Below are positions 1 to 6,092 of a stretch of DNA of 8,092 bases, piece after piece (position 1 is the first letter of the stretch; each line of letters starts with the position of its first letter). This DNA is from CAYNRQ01 sp964399875 (lineage in GTDB: Archaea; Aenigmatarchaeota; Aenigmatarchaeia; QMZP01): contig CAYNRQ010000049.1 in assembly GCA_964399875.1 (NCBI GenBank), positions 1 through 8,092 of the forward strand, written 5' to 3'. A model generated the notes under the pieces. The model was given only the letters and a program-made list of their open reading frames with translations. It ran no database searches and was not told the DNA's origin. The translations under genes and the position numbers were made by a program.

Positions 1-60
1 ATTGATTAATAATCATATTTCGGCGGAGGCTTCCTAAACTATTGTCTACTTCGCTGGCAT

Positions 61-603
61 GAGAACTGTTTCTTGCAAAAATTTGCTCCGGGCATGGAAG
101 AACTGGAGCAGTTCTTTATAGGAATGCCCAGAAACAAAATCAAGGCAGTTATAGAGGCATAGAGGTGTGCGGAGTATGGGAAGAACTCTATGACTGGGTG
201 GAAAAGAGATGCAAAGAAGTTGTTGTTGCAAATCCTTGCAGAACAAAGGCAATTGCATCAGCAAAGATCAAAACAGATAAGCTTGATTCAACTATATTGA
301 CCAATCTGTTGAGAGTGGGTTATACTGCAAAAGGAAAACAATGGTTAAAACATCTGAACAACGAACAGATCAACTGCTATCTCAGGTTGCTGGAAACAAT
401 AGAAACAGAAATCAAAGTGCACATGCCTTAACAGACAGATAAACCTGTTAAAAAACAATGCCAGGCATAGGCAATATATCAGCAGTAATACAGCTGCAAG
501 AACTCCATTCAAATTCCAGATACAGTTCTATAAACTCTGCAAAAAGAAGCACAGGAATGTTGCAATTGAACCATTTCATGATCACCACTCAGGTGATAGT
601 TGG
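61..603 (+). pseudogene. IS110-family transposase, decayed remnant
   Basis: This is a wrecked DEDD-type transposase gene of the IS110 family. The protein can be followed in pieces across frames. Frame 1 from about 61 to 159 reads GMEELEQFF then MPRNKIKAVIEA. Frame 3 from 165 reads CGVWEELYDW and then VANPCRTKAIASAKIKTDKL, the family signature for the catalytic domain (normally ANP..TKAIA.AKIKTDK.DA). From 430 a third frame gives NRQINLLK. From 458 another gives MPGIGNISAVIQLQEL, the start of the C-terminal Transposase_20 domain. From 559 frame 1 resumes and ends in HSGDSW. At least four frame changes and an in-frame TAG at 160 show it is dead. The extreme N-terminus (first catalytic Asp) and the end of the C-terminal domain are not recognisable. 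Element ends were not found, and IS110 elements usually lack terminal inverted repeats, so its limits are uncertain. Confidence 0.85.
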
Positions 604-721
604 CTCCAGGCACCCCGCGGATTTAACTAGGCTTATACCCTGAAACTTCGCTTTGGGGACCCGGAACAACTTGCCAGAGTGTGCATAAAGCACAAATAGA
701 TGTTTGCCGGTAAGCCTGAAT

Positions 722-819
722 AAACATTTAAGGAGGAAATATGTATGTTTACCAACACGGATTCCCAAGAACACCAGTGAATTATGAAGCAAAGGACACG
801 TGAAAAGTCTTAAATGTTT
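722..819. repeat. 11-bp inverted repeat, arms 722-732 and 809-819
   Basis: AAACATTTAAG at 722-732 is matched exactly by its reverse complement CTTAAATGTTT at 809-819, with 76 bp between. The right arm coincides with the probable TATA region of egsA, and the left arm runs into a Shine-Dalgarno sequence. It could be the ends of a tiny degenerate element, a pair of regulator half-sites, or chance in AT-rich DNA. Confidence 0.4.
741..803 (+). CDS. Very short frame behind a strong ribosome binding site (doubtful gene)
   Basis: AAGGAGG at 730-736 is the best match to an archaeal Shine-Dalgarno site in the window. It is followed by two overlapping start codons. ATG 741 (4-nt spacer) opens a 20-residue frame, MYVYQHGFPRTPVNYEAKDT, ending at TGA 801. 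ATG 745 (8-nt spacer, closer to the usual distance) opens an 11-residue frame, MFTNTDSQEHQ, ending at TGA 778. I recognise neither peptide. The likeliest reading is the surviving head of a deleted gene. A leader peptide upstream of egsA is the alternative. The rest of 604-836 holds no supportable gene or RNA. Confidence 0.2.
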   Translation: MYVYQHGFPRTPVNYEAKDT

Positions 820-823
820 TTAC
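809..823 (+). promoter_or_regulatory. Probable egsA promoter (TATA region)
   Basis: The AT-rich stretch CTTAAATGTTTTTAC sits 14-28 nt before the egsA ATG at 837, and no ribosome binding site lies between them. This is the arrangement of a leaderless archaeal transcript beginning at or just before the start codon. The match to a consensus TATA box is only moderate. Confidence 0.45.
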
Positions 824-836
824 CCTATTTATTCAT

Positions 837-1883
837 ATGGAATCATCTTATACAGAGTTTCCAAGGCTTGTAATGATAGAGAATAAGGCCTTGAAAAAAC
901 TCCCTGAGGTTTTGGATAAACTTGATATTCACGCAAAGGTCGTTATAGTAGCTGATACTATAACCAAGGATATAGCCGGCAATAAGATAAAAGAAGACCT
1001 CAGTGGTTCTGAATTGGTTGTGATAGAGAACTCAAGAATGGAGGATGTTGAGCATATTAAGAAATCCGCTCAGGGTTTTGATTGTATTATAGGAGTAGGC
1101 GGTGGCAAGGTTATAGACCCTGCCAAGATGGCCGCCCTGCAACTTGGAAAGGCCTTTATATCTGTTCCTACTGCTCCTTCACATGATGGTTTATGTTCTG
1201 AGAATGTTTCCCTGCTTATAAACGGAAGATTCCATTCACTAAAGGCAAGGGTTCCTCTTGCACTGGTTGCTGATATAGATATTCTAAAGGCAGCTCCTTA
1301 CAGGCTTATAGCATCTGGCGCAGCAGACCTTATAGCAAAGTTCACAGCGCATTATGACTGGAACCTTGCAAGGGAAAAGACAGGCGAGGAATATAATGAG
1401 TATGCTGCTGAGCTTGCCCTGACATCAGCAAGGCTGGCTGAAAGCAATGCAAAGGCCATAAAGGAGCTGGAAGATAAGGGCATCAAGAATCTTATCTGGG
1501 GTCTTGTTTTATCAGGCACGTCCATGTCGATGGTTAGCTCCTCAAGGCCTGGTTCAGGAGCAGAACATATGTTCTCCCATGCATTGGACGCTCTGCATTC
1601 TGAAAAAGGAATTAAGGGAGCTTTGCATGGGGAACAGTGCGGCTTTGGATCAATCCTTACAGCATATCTGCAGGAAAGGGATAATCCAAACTGGGAAAGA
1701 ATAAGAGATATTCTGAAAGAGGTTGGTGCCCCAACAACAACAGAGGAATTGGGTGTAAAGAAAGACCTTGTTGTTGAGGCCTTGGCAAGGGCCAGGGATA
1801 TCAGGAACAGGTATACCATCCTGAATGAAAAACCAGTGACAAAGGAAGAGGCACTGAAGATATGCGAAGCTGTCGGTATATGA
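837..1883 (+). CDS. egsA: sn-glycerol-1-phosphate dehydrogenase
   Basis: It reduces dihydroxyacetone phosphate to sn-glycerol-1-phosphate with NAD(P)H, the cytoplasmic reaction that sets the stereochemistry of archaeal membrane lipids. The 348 residues match the usual family length (about 340-350). The N-terminal half is the nucleotide-binding domain with GVGGGKVID at 86-94, followed by SVPTAPSHDG at 109-118. The C-terminal half is the helical, metal-binding domain of the iron-containing/GldA-like dehydrogenase superfamily. The likely Zn2+ ligands are Asp164 (GAAD), His244 (GAEH, followed by MFSHALD) and His264 (ALHGEQ). Spacing and context fit G1P dehydrogenase rather than bacterial glycerol dehydrogenase. 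The ATG at 837 has no Shine-Dalgarno sequence but lies at leaderless distance from a TATA-like region. The gene stands alone, with fossil DNA upstream and a T-rich stop downstream. No sign of damage is visible. Confidence 0.95.
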   Translation: MESSYTEFPRLVMIENKALKKLPEVLDKLDIHAKVVIVADTITKDIAGNKIKEDLSGSELVVIENSRMEDVEHIKKSAQGFDCIIGVGGGKVIDPAKMAALQLGKAFISVPTAPSHDGLCSENVSLLINGRFHSLKARVPLALVADIDILKAAPYRLIASGAADLIAKFTAHYDWNLAREKTGEEYNEYAAELALTSARLAESNAKAIKELEDKGIKNLIWGLVLSGTSMSMVSSSRPGSGAEHMFSHALDALHSEKGIKGALHGEQCGFGSILTAYLQERDNPNWERIRDILKEVGAPTTTEELGVKKDLVVEALARARDIRNRYTILNEKPVTKEEALKICEAVGI

Positions 1884-1885
1884 CT

Positions 1886-1900
1886 TTATATTTTTTATAT
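1886..1900 (+). terminator. T-rich transcription stop after egsA
   Basis: Immediately after the egsA TGA (1881-1883) the plus strand reads TTTATATTTTTTATAT with a run of six Ts at 1891-1896. Runs of T without a required stem-loop are the usual archaeal intrinsic terminators. The call rests on position and composition only. Confidence 0.5.
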
Positions 1901-1925
1901 CCAACCTTCTTATTGGGTGTTGATA

Positions 1926-2065
1926 TGGGAACATGTCCGTTGTATCCAGCAAGACCGGATCAGAGATACAGGGTTAATGAATTTTTAACCCCCCATGTGC
2001 CTGAATTTTTAGATGAAACACTCCCAAAGATTCAACAAACTGTCCATGCTTCTGGGACTCAATGA
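1926..2065 (+). CDS. Doubtful small ORF of unknown function
   Basis: An open frame runs through the gap between egsA and the CCA-adding enzyme. It is open from ATG 1862 inside the end of egsA. A more natural start is ATG 1926, giving 46 residues beginning MGTCPLYPARPDQRYRVNEF and ending in HASGTQ. The composition is protein-like (Pro, Arg, acidic and aromatic residues mixed), but I recognise no domain, no ribosome binding site precedes either start, and a hairpin lies inside it. It may be the tail of a lost gene or a chance frame. The remainder of the gap contains nothing else I can support. Confidence 0.15.
1971..1991. repeat. 7-bp stem hairpin in the egsA-cca gap
   Basis: GGGTTAA (1971-1977) and TTAACCC (1985-1991) form a perfect stem around a 7-nt loop. 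The sequence TGAATTTTTA, which spans the loop and right arm (1978-1987), is repeated directly at 2002-2011. The hairpin lies between the convergent ends of egsA and the CCA-adding enzyme, so a role in 3'-end formation of either transcript is possible but unproven. Confidence 0.4.
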
Positions 2066-2091
2066 CCGAGAGAATATGGAAGCAGTTGTGA

Positions 2092-3498
2092 TTACTTCTT
2101 CTCCAGATATTTCTGCAGGGCCTCCCCAAAATCTTTATCTTTTTTTGCAAGACTCAAAATGCCCTTTTCATCCAGGATATTAAAGCCCTTGGAGATGGAT
2201 TTGGCAATATAGGATGGAATGCCCTTGGCCTTTAGCTCGCTCAGTTTATCCGAAAGGCTGTCCCTGAGTTTTTTATCGGCCTGCCTGAATTTCCTTTTGA
2301 CCTCTGCATACCATGTTTTGTTTTCAATCCACACCTTGCCCAGAGGTCTGTATTTCTTTGTGAACTCGTCTGCCCTTTTCTTTATGTAGGCAGGAGGCCC
2401 TTCTATCTTCCTTATCTCAGGCAGTTCCCAAACCTCCAGCTCAAGGAGAATCACACACTGCTTTTCATCATCACTCCACACCACTGTTCCCATGACGACG
2501 AATTCGTATTCCTCTAGTATGTCCTTTATCCTCTTTGCAAACTTCCGCATCTGGGGCCAGAGAACATCCTCTATAACATCAGGATGCCTGAAATAGACAG
2601 CCAGGAATTTGGTTTTCCTCTTCTCCATTTCATTCTTTAATCTGGCTGAATCTATTCTGGGTTCAGACCTGAAGAAAAATCTTTCTGAAGGTTTCTTTAG
2701 AAAATCCACAGATGCTCTGACCAGTTTCTGGAAATTCTCATTAGAAAAGGCAGCTGCCACGTTTCTGTTTGGGTCCACGGGATCTATAACAATAATGGGG
2801 TGGCCTTTGAACCTGTCCCTCTCCTTTACGGGTTTTACCTTTTTATGGTGCTTCTGCAGGTCTATAAACACCCTTCCAGCTCGCCATTTAGAAGCCCCTC
2901 TCAAGAAATTCTGGAAGGAGCCATAGTGAATAATAAGCAGTTCGCAGAGGTAGCCTGAAAGGCCCAGTGTCTTGGCATCAGAACCATAAACACCCTGACC
3001 TTTGGTAAACTGCTTCAGAAGCCTTACATCCGGAACAAGCTTCTTTGGCAGGTTCTTTTCCAGCCACCTGTTATGGAATGGTGTCCTGTCCACAGCAGAC
3101 TTTATTCTGGCTGCATCCTTAACAGCGTAGCAAGGCACAATATCTATGTCATACCCCTTAACAACAGCCCTGACATAGGGGTGCTCTGCATAAGCTATTG
3201 TATATTCACCGCCAAGGGCATTCACGATTTTCTTGCCCACATCAAGGCCTTTCTTCTCCAGTCTTTCCCTTTTCACATCCTCGGGAAAGCAGATAAAAAC
3301 ATCAAACTCTTTTTTGTCCGGAAGCCATGTATCCCTTCTATAAGATCCTGCAAGGACAAGATTAAGACCAAGAGGTCTGATTATCTTCTCTGTGGCCTGG
3401 ATAACAGTGTTAATAACATTCCTGGTTTCTTGGGCTTCTGCCTTGGTGGGTGTGATTTTCTTTAGGACATGCTGGATGGTTCTTTTCATTTTGTTCAT
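2092..3498 (-). CDS. cca: CCA-adding enzyme, class I (archaeal tRNA nucleotidyltransferase)
   Basis: It adds or repairs the 3'-terminal CCA of tRNAs using CTP and ATP without a nucleic-acid template. The 468 residues fit the archaeal class I family (roughly 430-470). The catalytic nucleotidyltransferase head carries GSYRRDTWLPDKKEFDVFI at 51-69. The carboxylates Glu64 and Asp66 correspond to the E-x-D pair of the Archaeoglobus enzyme. The third carboxylate is in YDIDIVPCY at 116-124, probably Asp119. DRTPFHNRWL at 137-146 is the conserved segment following the head. The central and C-terminal (body/tail) domains, which bind the tRNA acceptor-T arm, follow to the end and look complete. ATG 3498 is chosen over the in-frame ATG three codons later because it lies 22 nt from a good TATA box. 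The gene is monocistronic, diverging from the CBS-Toprim-dnaG operon. No defects are seen. Confidence 0.95.
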   Translation of the reverse strand: MNKMKRTIQHVLKKITPTKAEAQETRNVINTVIQATEKIIRPLGLNLVLAGSYRRDTWLPDKKEFDVFICFPEDVKRERLEKKGLDVGKKIVNALGGEYTIAYAEHPYVRAVVKGYDIDIVPCYAVKDAARIKSAVDRTPFHNRWLEKNLPKKLVPDVRLLKQFTKGQGVYGSDAKTLGLSGYLCELLIIHYGSFQNFLRGASKWRAGRVFIDLQKHHKKVKPVKERDRFKGHPIIVIDPVDPNRNVAAAFSNENFQKLVRASVDFLKKPSERFFFRSEPRIDSARLKNEMEKRKTKFLAVYFRHPDVIEDVLWPQMRKFAKRIKDILEEYEFVVMGTVVWSDDEKQCVILLELEVWELPEIRKIEGPPAYIKKRADEFTKKYRPLGKVWIENKTWYAEVKRKFRQADKKLRDSLSDKLSELKAKGIPSYIAKSISKGFNILDEKGILSLAKKDKDFGEALQKYLEKK

Positions 3499-3520
3499 GA
3501 ATAGATATTGTTCACTGGGT

Positions 3521-3530
3521 TAATATTTAT
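3521..3530 (-). promoter_or_regulatory. TATA box for the CCA-adding enzyme gene
   Basis: On the minus strand ATAAATATTA lies 23-32 nt before the ATG at 3498, with no Shine-Dalgarno sequence between them. This indicates a leaderless or nearly leaderless transcript. Confidence 0.6.
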
Positions 3531-3597
3531 TAGTTCCATAGGATTGCACAGGTATTATTAATTTATTCACCCATTATCAGTAACAACTACCCAAATC

Positions 3598-3620
3598 TTT
3601 ATAAACCCCAAATTTATAAA
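3598..3620 (+). promoter_or_regulatory. Tandem TATA boxes for the CBS-Toprim-dnaG operon
   Basis: Two identical TTTATAAA motifs occur at 3598-3605 and 3613-3620, 15 bp apart. Initiation about 25 nt downstream of the first would give a short leader that includes the ribosome binding site at 3641. Initiation from the second would begin at about that site. The first box therefore fits translation better, and the pair may represent two start points or one duplicated box. The rest of the divergent region (3531-3597) is AT-rich with no other recognisable element. Confidence 0.6.
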
Positions 3621-3640
3621 TCCAATTAACATATAATAAA

Positions 3641-3648
3641 GGAGTGAT
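3641..3648 (+). promoter_or_regulatory. Ribosome binding site that fixes the CBS protein start
   Basis: GGAGTGAT is a near-complete match to the archaeal anti-Shine-Dalgarno complement and ends 4 nt before ATG 3653. The upstream in-frame GTG at 3644 lies inside this site and cannot be the start, so the protein should begin MVEPIEL. Confidence 0.75.
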
Positions 3649-3652
3649 TGTA

Positions 3653-4477
3653 ATGGTCGAACCGATCGAGCTCGGGGCCTTTGTGAATCTTGAGGATCCG
3701 GCCCTGAAATTGGCCTCCAGAAACATAGTGGCTGTTCAGGAGGATGCCACTGTGGAAGAGGCCTTAAAGATAATGCTCAAGAAATACAGAAAGATCCCTG
3801 TGTTAAGTAAGAAAGATAAGCACTTCATGGGATTCATCACGAGTGTGGATATACTCGATTACCTTGGTGCAGGGGAAAAGGCCAAAACAGCCCAGAGAAA
3901 GAAAAGGAAGCTTTCAGTCCCTGTTAGCAGGATAATGACAACTAATGTTCACACCCTGGATAGCAGGCATGACATAAGAACTGCCCTTATAATGGCCAGG
4001 AAGCACAGAAAAGGTGCATATCCCATATTGGAACGGAAAAGGCTGAAAGGACTTGTGACTGAATGGGATTTTGTATCGCCAATAGAAGGAAGGACAGGAA
4101 TAAAGATCAGTGAAGTGATGATGAGAAAACCCATGGTTGCTAAGAGCCACTTTAGTATATTCGATGTGGCCAGGATGATGGTTAGGGGTGGTTACAGGAG
4201 ACTGCCTGTTGTTAAAAATAATATATTAGTGGGCATAGCAACTCCTCATGATCTTCTTTCTTACTTGAGTGAGAATGAAAAGCTGGAGAAACTGAGATCA
4301 GAAAAAAGGGAAATAATACACGCGATGATGACACAGGTGACTACAGTAAGCCCAGAGGATGACATTGCTGTTGCAGTGGATCTTATAAAGAGAGGCACAG
4401 GCGGTCTGCCAGTGGTAGAAGAGCATGAATTGCATGGTATAATAACAGAAAGAGACATTGTAAACCTGCTTGGTTAA
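3653..4477 (+). CDS. Four-CBS-domain protein (two Bateman modules)
   Basis: A soluble protein of 274 residues made almost entirely of four CBS repeats. The units start near residues 16 (SRNIVAVQEDATVEEAL), 88 (VSRIMTTNVHTLDS), 152 (ISEVMMRKPMVAKS) and 221 (MMTQVTTVSPEDDI). Each ends in the typical strand-helix such as GFITSVDIL, GLVTEWDF, GIATPHDLL and GIITERDIV. The third and fourth carry the xxMM-pattern of stand-alone archaeal CBS proteins. CBS pairs bind adenine nucleotides, S-adenosylmethionine or similar ligands and signal energy or metabolite state. No catalytic domain is fused, so any effect must be on a partner. It is the first gene of the operon and ends 6 nt before the Toprim gene, so a link with the Toprim/DnaG proteins is possible, but this is inference. 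The ligand cannot be read from sequence. Confidence 0.92.
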   Translation: MVEPIELGAFVNLEDPALKLASRNIVAVQEDATVEEALKIMLKKYRKIPVLSKKDKHFMGFITSVDILDYLGAGEKAKTAQRKKRKLSVPVSRIMTTNVHTLDSRHDIRTALIMARKHRKGAYPILERKRLKGLVTEWDFVSPIEGRTGIKISEVMMRKPMVAKSHFSIFDVARMMVRGGYRRLPVVKNNILVGIATPHDLLSYLSENEKLEKLRSEKREIIHAMMTQVTTVSPEDDIAVAVDLIKRGTGGLPVVEEHELHGIITERDIVNLLG

Positions 4478-4483
4478 GATCGA

Positions 4484-4915
4484 ATGAAAGGTCTGAGAAC
4501 AGAGGCGGACAGGGAAAAACTAGAAAAGACCATTAAGGAGCTGAAAACAAAAACCGTGATCGTGGAAGGAAAAAAGGATGAGAAGGCCTTGAAAGGCCTT
4601 GGGGTAAAAGACATTGTTGCGATAAATACCAGACCCTTAATCCATGTCGTAGATAAAATGAATCCATGGAAAACGGTTGTCATATTAACCGATTTCGACA
4701 AACAAGGAAGAAAACTCGCTGCAAGGTTAAAGGTGCTCCTTCAGCGATATAAAATAAGGGTAAATTCGAGATTGAGGTGTATGATGATGAGATTCGGAAA
4801 AAATAAAATTGAAGACTTTAAGGAAGGTGATTGTTATGTCAAAGTTAGCACCAACATCAACAAAATATATAATAAAGGCTCAGATAAAGGCAAAAGGGGT
4901 AATAGAAAAACCTGA
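4484..4915 (+). CDS. Small stand-alone Toprim domain protein
   Basis: This 143-residue protein consists of a short charged N-terminal helix and a Toprim domain, like the small archaeal primase/RNase M5-like Toprim family (UPF0292 type). The motif TVIVEGKKDEKAL at 24-36 supplies the catalytic-type Glu28, and VVILTDFDKQGRKLA at 65-79 supplies the D-x-D pair Asp70 and Asp72 that normally chelates Mg2+. The segment NKIEDF near 106-111 matches the usual end of the family. The following 30 or so basic, Asn- and Lys-rich residues extend the protein and overlap the start of dnaG by 80 nt in another frame. Toprim proteins of this type are presumed to act on nucleic acids, but the substrate is unknown. 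No clear ribosome binding site precedes ATG 4484, so translation probably depends on the CBS gene 6 nt upstream. Confidence 0.88.
   Translation: MKGLRTEADREKLEKTIKELKTKTVIVEGKKDEKALKGLGVKDIVAINTRPLIHVVDKMNPWKTVVILTDFDKQGRKLAARLKVLLQRYKIRVNSRLRCMMMRFGKNKIEDFKEGDCYVKVSTNINKIYNKGSDKGKRGNRKT
4822..4830 (+). promoter_or_regulatory. Ribosome binding site that fixes the dnaG start
   Basis: GGAAGGTGA (with GGTGAT the core) ends 5 nt before ATG 4836. The reading frame is open further upstream to TTG 4809, but that codon has no such site and would add nine non-conserved residues. The site lies within the coding sequence of the Toprim gene. Confidence 0.75.
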
Positions 4916-6089
4916 CGTTATAGGAGCCGTGTTTGGGCAAACAGAGGGCCTTCTGGGCTCTGATCTGGATTTGAGAGAACTGCAGAGAACAGGCAGAATA
5001 GGAAGGATAGAGGTAAAGATAAAGTCTGTTTCTGGAAGCTCTGAGGGTGAGATTATAATACCCTCCAGTCTTGATGCAGCTGAAACATCCCTTATAGCAG
5101 CTACCCTGGAGACCATCGAGAGGATCGGACCATGTACAGCAAATATAAAGCTTATCTCTGTTGAGGATACAAGATCTGATAAGAGGAAGTATGTTGTAGA
5201 TAAGGCAAAAGATATACTGAAGGGTCTTATGGACGCAGGGGTTCCAAATGCTGATGAGGTTTCAGAAGAGATCAAGGAGGCAGTGAGGACGCATGAGATA
5301 ACATCCTACCACGGACTTCCATGTGGTCCCAACCTTCTGGACTCGGATAATATAATAATAGTGGAAGGCAGGGCTGATATACTGAACCTTTTGAAATACG
5401 GCATAAGGAATACCATAGCAATAGAAGGGACATCTATTTCCCAGGAAATAATAGGCCTTAGCAAGGAAAAGGTTGTTACCCTGTTCGTTGACGGGGACAG
5501 GGGAGGAAAATTGATAGCCAAAGAGATAATGCAGAAGGCAGATGTGGACTATATAGCAACAGCACCGGAAGGAAAAGAGGTCGAGGAACTGTCAAAGAAA
5601 GAAATCTATAAAGCCTTAAGGGAAAAAGCACCTGCGGAGCAGTTCAAGACTGGAGTAAGCAATTCAAATAAATCCAGCAGTGAAAAACCAAAAAAGCATG
5701 CAGAACCCAGCAAAGAGGAAAGGAAGCATAAGCCCTTTGCAAGAAGTGTGCAGAAAAGTTTTGCAAGACTAAGGCCTAGAACAGAAGCAAGAAGACTTAA
5801 ACCATCACAAAGGGATCTTTTCAAGAAAACCCTGGAGGAGCTTGTAGGAACAAGGGGTGCATGCATATTTGATGAAAATAATGAGCTTCTGGGAAAGGTT
5901 CCTGTAACGGAGCTTATAAACACAATAAAGAGGGTAGAGAATCCATTTGCCATAGTGTTTGATGGCGTGGTTGATTTCAAGCTGAACTATGTGGCCAAAT
6001 CAAGAGGTGTAAAATTCTTGATAGGCATGGAGAAGCAGAGCTTCAGCTCACCCATAACAATACTCTGCAGAAAGGATTTAGAGAAATAG
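4836..6089 (+). CDS. dnaG: Archaeal DnaG (Toprim primase-like protein, exosome-associated)
   Basis: A 417-residue protein of normal archaeal DnaG length. The N-terminal helical region (about 1-165) opens MSKLAPTSTKYIIKAQIKAK and includes the conserved GVIEKPDVIGAVFGQTEGLL (21-40). The Toprim domain (about 170-260) contains NIIIVEGRADILNL (172-185, Glu177) and VTLFVDGDRGGKLIA (214-228, Asp219 and Asp221), the expected Mg2+-binding acidic residues. A Lys/Ser/Glu-rich linker at about 271-325 leads to a conserved C-terminal domain (about 326-417). Unlike bacterial DnaG it lacks the CHC2 zinc-finger and the helicase-binding domain. In archaea the protein is a core partner of the RNA-degrading exosome, helping to handle poly(A)-rich RNA, and has also been reported to have primase activity. 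Its start overlaps the Toprim gene, and the ribosome binding site lies inside that gene, favouring coupled translation. Confidence 0.95.
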   Translation: MSKLAPTSTKYIIKAQIKAKGVIEKPDVIGAVFGQTEGLLGSDLDLRELQRTGRIGRIEVKIKSVSGSSEGEIIIPSSLDAAETSLIAATLETIERIGPCTANIKLISVEDTRSDKRKYVVDKAKDILKGLMDAGVPNADEVSEEIKEAVRTHEITSYHGLPCGPNLLDSDNIIIVEGRADILNLLKYGIRNTIAIEGTSISQEIIGLSKEKVVTLFVDGDRGGKLIAKEIMQKADVDYIATAPEGKEVEELSKKEIYKALREKAPAEQFKTGVSNSNKSSSEKPKKHAEPSKEERKHKPFARSVQKSFARLRPRTEARRLKPSQRDLFKKTLEELVGTRGACIFDENNELLGKVPVTELINTIKRVENPFAIVFDGVVDFKLNYVAKSRGVKFLIGMEKQSFSSPITILCRKDLEK

Positions 6090-6092
6090 GTT

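Noticed and set aside
604..720. Possible tRNA or continuation of the transposase in this stretch
   Set aside because: I found no T-loop (GGTTCGAATCC-like) or cloverleaf pairing, and the frames (for example LKLRFGDPEQLARVC) do not match the IS110 C-terminus convincingly.
589..792. 67-residue minus-strand frame in the gap before egsA
   Set aside because: It starts with TTG, has no ribosome binding site, runs antisense through the transposase fossil and shows no recognisable domain.
1352..1819. 155-residue open frame on the minus strand inside egsA
   Set aside because: It is the antisense shadow of a strongly conserved gene, Ser/Leu-rich as expected from such a shadow, with no promoter or ribosome binding site.
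3073..3465. 130-residue plus-strand frame opposite the CCA-adding enzyme
   Set aside because: It is antisense to the conserved catalytic head of cca, and its composition follows from the complement of that gene.
3644..3652. GTG start giving a CBS protein three residues longer
   Set aside because: The GTG lies inside the ribosome binding site GGAGTGAT, and ATG 3653 is at the right distance from it.
4809..4835. TTG start giving a DnaG nine residues longer
   Set aside because: The clear GGTGAT site immediately precedes ATG 4836, and conserved sequence begins there.
4880..5275. 131-residue minus-strand frame opposite dnaG
   Set aside because: It is a Ser/Ile-rich shadow of the conserved N-terminal region of dnaG, with no start signals.
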